A DNA stretch of 64,000 nt, taken from Galeruca laticollis. Its lineage: Eukaryota; Arthropoda; Insecta; Coleoptera; Chrysomelidae. The stretch covers positions 223,774,517 through 223,838,516 of the forward strand of contig OY998175.1 of assembly GCA_963921935.1 (NCBI GenBank). The letters are read 5' to 3'. The position numbers were made by a program, and so were the translations under genes. Positions 57,805 to 64,000 of this stretch are shown in pieces. How positions within the stretch are numbered: position 1 is the stretch's first letter; each line of letters opens with the position of its first letter. Under the pieces are notes generated by a model, which saw nothing but the letters and a program-made list of their open reading frames with translations, had not been told where the DNA came from and ran no database searches.

Positions 57805-58417
57805 ATATGCAAACTTACCAATAGGCCATCTATTTGTCTTTCTCGTCAGGGAGTAGTGCGATACAATTTTATCCATATTGTTTACTCCCCCTTTCTTGAA
57901 ATGTAGTACTGTATCATTTCTGGCTTATTTTTAGGACCGCTTGTTGAGTCATCGACGTGTAAAGTGGACAATAAAATGACGGCTTTGTTTCGTTTTGGTG
58001 TGTACGGAACTAGAGTAATTCTGTTGTTGTTTGTCGTCACTAAACCCTAAAATAGAAGATTTTTCTTCTCTTGTTTTGTTGGCCAAGATTTGGGGAGATA
58101 TGCATGATTTTTTTAGTGTTCCAACAAGCGTGAGATCCCAAAATAAAAGCAATTTAGCTAATGGGAGTGAGGTAAAAAAGTTGTCTGGCACAATATTTCG
58201 ACCAGAGACTTTATATTTGATGGAAATATCTACTACTCTCTCTGCTTGGTTTTGTTCACGTCTTTCTGCAGATTTGCCCCTACATAATTGTCCAGTCAGA
58301 GGATACGAATTTGCTGCGTAGCACACCCACCAAATTTTGATCCCATATTTTGCGGGTTTTGCTGGCATGTACAGAGTAAATCTGGTTCTTTCTCTACACG
58401 GAAACAGTTGTTCATGT
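57805..58417 (-). pseudogene. piggyBac-type transposase, C-terminal half of split copy
   Basis: Minus-strand continuation of the N-terminal half at 62,809-63,580. From the Copia edge downward: EQLFPCRE (D1 would lie just outside), MPAKPAKYGIKIWWVCYAAN, GRNIVPDNFFTSLPLAKLLL (D2), GFSDDKQQQNYSSSVHTKTK, and near 57,850-57,900 RKGGVNNMDKIVSHYSLTRK (D3 position changed to N, with NMD following) and TNRWPIG. The text stops at about 57,805, so the C-terminal finger is lost. It differs from the other two long piggyBac copies in this window, so it is a separate family. Confidence 0.88.
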
Positions 58418-58612
58418 TGTTATATATGCTAGGGGTTGATTTAGAATCAGAAACACAGAGAACACTAACTTTAATATGACTGGAACAATATGTTTTTTAC
58501 AATTTTTAAACAGAAGTATGATTTTACAACATATCGAAAACTGACAACCAAACAAACTGACAAGTGACACCAACGTATGAGATCACATATTATTATTCAC
58601 AGAATACCAACA
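58418..58612 (-). repeat. Copia 3' LTR
   Basis: 195 bp, tips TGTTG/CAACA. Contains AAACTGACAACCAAACAAAC and GGAACAATATG, shared with the 5' LTR. Confidence 0.9.
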
Positions 58613-58718
58613 CTCTCCCTTGATCCCATATGTGTAGATGTAAAGATAAAAAATGTTATAAAATAAACTAATATTGCACAACAATAAAAAGGAAATATAA
58701 ACAAATGATTTGTTTACT

Positions 58719-59420
58719 TTATAATAATCCTATTCCTACACAACACAAAGCATGTTTTTCTTTATTTACACTTTTAGTTAGAAAATACGCCAGCATATCC
58801 TTAGTTGATACATATGAAATTTCAATTGAATTGTTTTCAACTAAGTCTCTTACAATGTGAAATCTTATATCCATATGCTTACTTCTTTTACTAGTGAATG
58901 GGCGTGTGGCTATGCTTATTGCACTTTGACTGTCACAAAAAATGTTTGTTATATCTGGAGATATTATAAAATTAAGATACTTTGAGTTTTTCATCAATTC
59001 TTGTACCAAGTCGCAAATAAATATAGTTTGCCTAGCACCTTCACAGAGAGAAATGTATTCTGCTTCAGTTGAAGACAAAGATACAATTTTTTGTTTTTTG
59101 CTTTCCCATGCAATAGCTGCACCATTTAGTTTTAGAACAAAACCCGAATATGACTTGCGATCAGTTGGATCGTTACCCCAGTCAGCATCTACGTAGCTTT
59201 GTAAGGGTTCTACAGTTCTGCCAAATACTAAGCCCAAGTCTAAAGTGCCTTTGAGATATCTTAATACCCTCTTAGCCGCAACCCAATGAGTTTCATTATT
59301 ACAGTTATTAAATTGACTGAGATAAGATGCTGCATAAGTAACATCAGGACGACAAGTAACACTTAAATACATTAAGCACCCAATTAGTTCTTGAAATTCA
59401 TTATTAGAATTATTTTTGTC
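58719..59420 (-). pseudogene. Copia RT thumb and RNase H
   Basis: Open frame from 59,372 to 58,719, preceded by a few codons of the upstream frame. Landmarks: CRPDVTYAASYLSQF, AAKRVLRYLKGTLDLGLVF, YVDADWGNDPTDRKSYSGF (first RNase H Asp), WESKKQKIVSLSSTEAEYIS (Glu), NIFCDSQSAISIA (Asp) and RSKHMDIRFHIVRDLV, the standard Copia RNase H order. All key acidic residues are intact and the frame is open for 217 codons. RNase H removes the RNA strand during cDNA synthesis. It ends LLCCVGIG-type tail just inside the purine tract. Confidence 0.93.
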
Positions 59421-59429
59421 CCTTTCTTC

Positions 59430-60501
59430 AATTTAATGTTTGCTTCCAGTGGTGTACCAACTGGTTTTGCAACTAGCATGCCAAATCTATCTAAAATCTT
59501 TAAAATATATTGTTTATTACTTAGTTTAATAGTGTCATTTGCATATCTCGTTCTACCTTCATACCTAGAATATGGGCAACTGGACCTAGGTCCTTAATTT
59601 TGAATTTACTTTGTAATGAAATTTTCATTTCATTAAAATATTTTTCATTGTTATAAAATATAAGATAGTCATCGACATAGACAGCGATTATTATAACATT
59701 TTGATTGTTGATTTTATAAAAAATACAAGGTTCATATTTACTTTCTATAAAATTTTCTGATAAAATTATATTCTTGGTCACGTACGTGATGACTGTTTCA
59801 AACCGTAAATGGATTTGTGAAGTTTACATATTTTATTCTCTGACCCTGATTGTTTAAAACCTTCTGGTTATGTCATATAAATATGTTCCTCTAATTTACT
59901 ATGTAAAAAGGCATTTTCTACATCTAAATGATTTATTTTTAGATTTAATTTAGCCCCAATAGCAAAAAGTAATCTAAGGGAACTTTAGCTTATAACCGGA
60001 GAAAAGGTTTAATTATAATCCAACCCTGCTTTTTGATTATAACCCTTTGCAACAAGCCTTGCTTTATAATTAACAATATCACCAGTTGAATCCCTTCCAA
60101 GTTCATGAACCCACTTGTTTTTTATTACATTACAACCATTTTCAGGCTTATCAACTAATGACCAAGTATTATTGTTAATAAGACTATCACATTCTTTTAA
60201 CATAGCTGATTGCCAACTCTTATGATTAGGAGAAGACAAAGCTGCATCATAAGTCGAAGGTTCAGTATCTTTACATAAATAAGTTACAAAATCTGGAAAG
60301 ACCTTAGTATCTCTTAATCTTACTGGATAGCGACGATTTTCTTCATCTGGATCTGATTCCATCAAAGCATCATCATCTGGAAGGGATTCTTCACCAAGAT
60401 CGCCAATTTCTGTTGTCACATCTTCATTAGGTGTAAGAATTATTTCTTCGGTAGATTGAACATTATTGTCAGAATTAGTTGAATCTTTTAACAGTTCATG
60501 C
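59430..60501 (-). pseudogene. Copia reverse transcriptase
   Basis: An acidic linker (RYPVRLRDTKVFPDFVTYL) precedes the RT. Motifs: WQSAMLKECDSLINNNTWSL, NVIKNKWVHELGRDSTGDIV, YKARLVAKGYNQKAGLDYN followed by a stop at about 60,009, then LDVENAFLHSKLEEHIYM (Asp of motif A) near 59,900, and after a frame break IAVYVDDYLIFYN (intact YVDD) near 59,690, with FKIKDLGPVAHILGMKVERD. Two or three lesions separate these blocks. Confidence 0.92.
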
Positions 60502-61384
60502 TCAAAAAAATTCCATACTGCATGCCGATATTATTTTATGTGTAACAGGATCTATTAGTCTATTTGAACTTTGTTTAAATCCTACAAATATATACATTTT
60601 GCCCTTAGCATCCAATTTTTTGCGGTTTTCAGATGGTACATGGACATATGCTGGACACACAAAAATTTTTAGATGAGAAAGATCCACTTTTTTGATAAAC
60701 CACCGTTCTTCTGGAGTCTGCCCTGGAATTTTCTTGGCTGGAGATCTGTTGATAATATAGACAGCTCTATTTCCTGCTTCTGCCCACATTTTCTGATCAG
60801 ATTTCGAATCAAGGAGCATGCAACGTACCTTCTCCATGATTGTTCGATTATATCTTTCGGCCAATCCATTTTGCTTGGGGTTATATGGAACTGTTACCTG
60901 ATGCTTTATTCCAGATGTCTTGAAAATATTGATTAACTTTTGATTGCAATATTCTTTACCGTTATCTGAACGGACAGCTTTAATTTTCCTTTCACATTCA
61001 TTCTCAACCATATTTTTGAATTCTAGAAAAATATCTGTAACTTTTTGTTTTAAGGAAATAGACAAATACTTTACGGGTATGGTCATCTATTAGAGTAAAC
61101 ATATATTTGGCTCCACCCCATGACTCTACTTGCATTGGTCCACATATATCTGTGTGAATTAGATCCAGTTTATTTTTAGAAAGTTTTGAATTAATATATT
61201 TAAAGCTTTTTCGACACTGTTTTCCTTGAACACATGAGACACATTTATCTGGCTTTGAATTTGAAGGGAAATTAATCCCATTAGCATGACTATTTTTCAA
61301 AAGGTTCATACTGACATAATTTAAATGGCCAAGCCTCTTGTGCCACAATTCCGCAGAGTTTGCTGTATCTGCCAAGTTTGCCAT
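60502..61384 (-). pseudogene. Copia integrase
   Basis: From 61,384 downward: LWHKRLGHLNYVSMNLL and CVSCVQGKQCRKSF (HHCC zinc-binding), LDLIHTDICGPMQVES (first catalytic Asp), YMFTLIDDHTRKVFVYFLK. A frame break near 61,040 leads to VRSDNGKEYCNQKL (second Asp) and YNPKQNGLAERYNRTIMEKV (catalytic Glu), then VYIINRSPAKKIPGQTPEE and KIFVCPAYVHVPSENRKKLD. All catalytic residues are visible. Confidence 0.93.
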
Positions 61385-61800
61385 TTCAGTTTGTTTATAG
61401 TATTCAGAATAAGCAACCCTCCAACATTTGTACCTGTAGCCACAATCTCTCCCTGGACTGGATATATCTCTTTGTCAACTATGCGGCAACCTTGCTTATC
61501 AAATATAACACTATAGTCTTTCTGAACTATTTCACTAACAGAAAGTAAATTGGCAGTTAGATTTTCAAGATACATAATGTCTGAGATTGTCTTTGTTTGA
61601 CTATTGTGTAACAATTTAACTGTTGCATCAGCTGTACCACAACATCTCAATTCATTATTGTTAGCATCATATAAGTTTTGACCATTGTGCTTATCAGTAA
61701 AATTTATTAGCAAATTTTTGTTGCCCATCATATGAGAGCTTGCACCACTATCTACGTACCACAGACTGGATTTTATAGAATTATCTGAAATTTTTAGTGC
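61321..61800 (-). pseudogene. Copia protease
   Basis: WYVDSGASSHMMGNKN near 61,720-61,770 holds the DSGAS active site, followed by an open frame (61,731-61,321) with TANLLSVSEIVQKDYSVIFD, the usual spacer before the integrase finger. Confidence 0.9.
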
Positions 61801-61843
61801 TTTATTTCTTGAAGGTTGAACTTGATTTCCAGGTTGATTTTTA

Positions 61844-62617
61844 TTAAATTTTTTGTTCCTTACTTGTTTCTCCTATTTGTTTGGAATTTGTGTTTTTAGC
61901 AGTAAGTTTTTTACATTCATTTTTCCAGTGAGATGATTTTTTACAATATGAACACCAAGGCTTTTTCTTTACATTGTTTGAAGTGAAATGTGCCGAATCT
62001 AATGATTTTTGTTCTTCATATTTACCATCTTGAAGGAGCTTCTGTTTTACAAGATCACTAGTTATTGTATGTGTAGAATTTTCTAATGTCATAATTATTA
62101 AATCATACTCTTCGGTTAAACCGGATAACATAATTGCAGCGAGAAACTCATCATCTAAGGGTTTATTCATGGCAGAAAGTTGTTGTGATAAGTTTAATAT
62201 TTCATTCACATAATCTTCCATGGATATAAATTTAATCAAATTTATATTGCACAGACGTCTCAGCAACTTTAAACGACTATATAAACTTTTGTCTTCATAT
62301 GCATTTCAAAGTGCATCCCAAGCTTCTTTGGTATTTTTTGCTTTTATGGCTAATGGAAACACACATCTGTCAACAGTTAGATTGATCTTTGCTAACGCTT
62401 TTTCATCACGACGTTTGCGAACATCATCAGCCGTTAAATCATCTGAACTATAACCCACTACTGCAGTCCATAAGTTGTCCAAGATTAAAATATTTTGCAC
62501 TTGAAATTTCAAATAGTGATAGTTTTCTCTACCTTTCAACTTTTGAGCTGGTAAAACCTGTACCGTATTTTCACCCATATTTATTGACTGAGATAAATTT
62601 TTCAATACAGGGACCAC
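61844..62617 (-). pseudogene. Copia gag
   Basis: Likely initiation at the Met at 62,578 (MGENTVQ). LKGRENYHYLKFQVQNILIL and YSSDDLTADDVRKRRDEKAL are typical of Copia gag. A stop at 62,306 and a shift lead to a second frame (62,266-61,844) with LNLSQQLSAMNKPLDDEFLA and the zinc knuckle CSYCKKSSHWKNEC (C-x2-C-x4-H-x4-C). It would form the particle that packages the RNA. Confidence 0.92.
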
Positions 62618-62641
62618 GTGTTAGCTTCTGGGCCCATAACC

Positions 62642-62808
62642 TGTTGTTTTATATGCTAGGGTTGACTTAGAATCAGAAACACAAAAAACACTAACTTTAA
62701 TATGACTGGAACATTATGATTTTTACAATTTTTAAACAGAAGTATGATTTACCAACATATTTTAAACTGACAACCAAACAAACTGACAAGTGATACCAAC
62801 GTATTAAT
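62642..62808 (-). repeat. Copia 5' LTR, outer edge missing
   Basis: Matches 58,418 onward of the 3' LTR with about 13 differences, but stops at CCAACGTA; the outer 30-40 bp present in the 3' LTR are gone, together with a few codons of the host piggyBac gene. Confidence 0.88.
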
Positions 62809-63580
62809 TACTTTTTAAATTTTCTTTTAGCAGCATCTACAGCTCCGAAATCGCTGCAGGTTTATCGACTTTTAGCCTGTATGGACTTGTGTTGACATTA
62901 TCAAACCTCAAAAATCTTTGTATTTCCCGAAATATGTTGATTGCCATTGTAGCTCGATAAATTGGATGCGCTGTGGTTTTCCACATTTCTTTCACGTCTT
63001 CTCTGTTCGAATGATACACTTCTGCTGCCAATAGTATTCCTACATAGCCATCAAATTCATCAGATATCAATTCTTTCCATACTTTTGGTAGATTATAAGG
63101 ATTTTCTGTGTTCCAATTCTGGTATACAGATCTTGCCCTCCTGTTGGTTTCACGAATAATAATCTCACTCATCACTGGAGTAAACATTTTTTTTGAATGT
63201 ATCACGAATTCAAAGGGTTTGTGTTGCTTTTGCAGGGCCAGATCTTTGTCGTAGTATATTATATCGCGTCATTTGAGTTATGTGCCATGAACGTGAAGAT
63301 TTTCATATTGTTCCGTGTTTAAAACGCTTATCTGACTGATCAGATTCCATTTCTGCCTCATCAATGGCAATTTCTTCATCATTACTGTCCATTTCTATTT
63401 CAACTTCTTTTTGTTTTTACTAATAAACATCTTCAGTGTCCGACTCTTCCCCTATATTCGAAGATGAAAATACTGGATGCTAACACTCGTCGTCGTCGTC
63501 ACCCTCAAAAACCTCGTGATCAGAATCGCTTTCTTCTGCCAATTCTCGAAGGTACACCATTTGTTGTACATAAGTCATTC
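62809..63580 (-). pseudogene. piggyBac-type transposase, N-terminal half of split copy
   Basis: Starts at the Met at 63,580 (MTYVQQMVYLRELAEESDSD). A strongly acidic N-terminus with three stops is followed by a frame shift near 63,220, then FTPVMSEIIIRETNRRARSV, WKELISDEFDGYVGILLAAE, MAINIFREIQRFLRFDNVNT and a stop in AAISEL near 62,833, just before the Copia insertion. The text in intact relatives continues with the D1 motif, whose remains (EQLFP) begin the other half at 58,417. Confidence 0.9.
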
Positions 63581-63936
63581 CATAAAATAAAAATATTTCC
63601 TCAAACGTGTTTTAGCAGACTATAACATTCCTCTGGATATAACATACAGCAAAAAGTCTCCTGTTCGATGTCAGACTTACCGTCTAAATTCCCCTCTCGA
63701 AACCTCTGTATGACGTTTTGACATTTTGATTAACACAAGAAAATATTAAAACAACAACCATAATAACTTCAATCCACGCAGAGATAAAAACGAGCGAGAC
63801 TGACAAAAGTAAATAGCTACGCAAGCGCCAATGAATAAAATCACAGTATGGATACCCCAGTACCCGCGTCGTGGGATAACGTAGACAATTCTACCCGTGG
63901 GGAGGAAGGTTGACTACTGTCCTTCCAAAAGGAATC
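63581..63936. other. No gene; GC-rich inverted words
   Basis: Upstream flank of the piggyBac gene. At 63,855-63,885 there is a partly self-complementary GC-rich stretch (CCCAGTACCCGCGTCGTGGG). I could not find a TTAA terminus. Confidence 0.35.
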
Positions 63937-64000
63937 CATTAGAGCAGCGGCTCTCAACTTTTTTTCAGCTGCGTACCCGTCACCAAATTATTGAGATAAG
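63937..64000 (+). mobile_element. hAT-type terminus running off the window
   Basis: CAGCGGCTCTCAACTTTTTT at 63,945 followed by CAGCTGCGTACCCGTCACC is the classic hAT terminal sequence (CAG-GGTTCTCAA-CTTTTT). The preceding 8 bases (63,937-63,944, CATTAGAG) are the candidate target duplication, to be matched beyond the window. Confidence 0.75.

Larger units (their letters stand above)
58418..62808 (-). mobile_element. Ty1/Copia element inserted in a piggyBac gene
   Basis: The complete internal region with both LTRs lies on the minus strand: 3' LTR 58,418-58,612, 5' LTR 62,642-62,808 (its outer 30-40 bp lost). Next to the 5' LTR the primer-binding site reads GGTTATGGGCCCAG on the minus strand, matching the internal part of initiator tRNA-Met used by Copia. 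Next to the 3' LTR is an AAGGGAGAG purine tract. The two LTRs differ at about 13 of some 163 aligned bases by eye. The interrupted piggyBac resumes on both sides with a small gap of about a dozen codons. Confidence 0.94.

Noticed and set aside
1..64000. tRNA, rRNA or other structured RNA genes
   Set aside because: None recognised: I saw no paired A/B box spacing or rRNA signature; the tRNA-like text near 62,630 is the Copia primer-binding site.

Overview
The window looks like intergenic DNA from an arthropod, almost certainly an insect. It is AT-rich, has no bacterial-style gene packing, and is filled with decayed copies of nearly every insect transposon class: BEL/Pao, Ty3/Gypsy, Ty1/Copia, Penelope, Jockey, an RNase H-bearing non-LTR family, piggyBac, Tc1, IS630-like, hAT and P-like elements. 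The order of insect cannot be fixed from sequence alone. Identifications rest on recognising protein motifs by eye; no database search was possible.

Layout. 1-5 kb: 5'-truncated non-LTR element, IS630/Tc1-like and P-like transposase remnants. 5.1-7 kb: short duplication, a fold-back element with 369-bp arms, a TA microsatellite. 7.2-10.7 kb: two tandem modules built of 40-bp minisatellite units, then four 118-bp repeats. 11.4-13 kb: hAT and Penelope remnants. 15.4-17.2 kb: a candidate DNA transposon with about 100-bp inverted ends holding a THAP exon and, on the other strand, a YqaJ-like nuclease remnant. 18.1-20.6 kb: BEL/Pao 3' half, its LTR and an inverted second LTR. 20.06-23.86 kb: composite 11-bp/12-bp satellite ending in a piggyBac 3' end. 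27.5-33.6 kb: a nest in which a 3.4-kb TIR transposon sits in a non-LTR element that itself abuts a BEL/Pao pol. 35.6-38.8 kb: hairpin MITE, Gypsy 3' half, a Tc1 copy and a fold-back element, end to end. 42.8-44.8 kb: Gypsy RT/RNase H. 45.6 kb: the only host-like coding sequence, a signal-peptide first exon. 47-54.9 kb: Penelope piece, MITEs and two piggyBac copies with matching termini. 54.9-57.6 kb: Jockey. 57.8-63.6 kb: a third long piggyBac split by a Copia element. 63.9 kb: start of a hAT-type terminus at the window edge.

Almost every coding region is a pseudogene with frameshifts and stops. The least decayed are the transposase of the 3.4-kb TIR element, the piggyBac at 52.9-54.7 kb and the Copia pol. 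The genes do not form a pathway. What the window records is the order of insertion events (Tc1 next to Gypsy; TIR transposon into non-LTR; Copia into piggyBac) and large satellite blocks that grew beside, and in one case seemingly out of, LTR ends.
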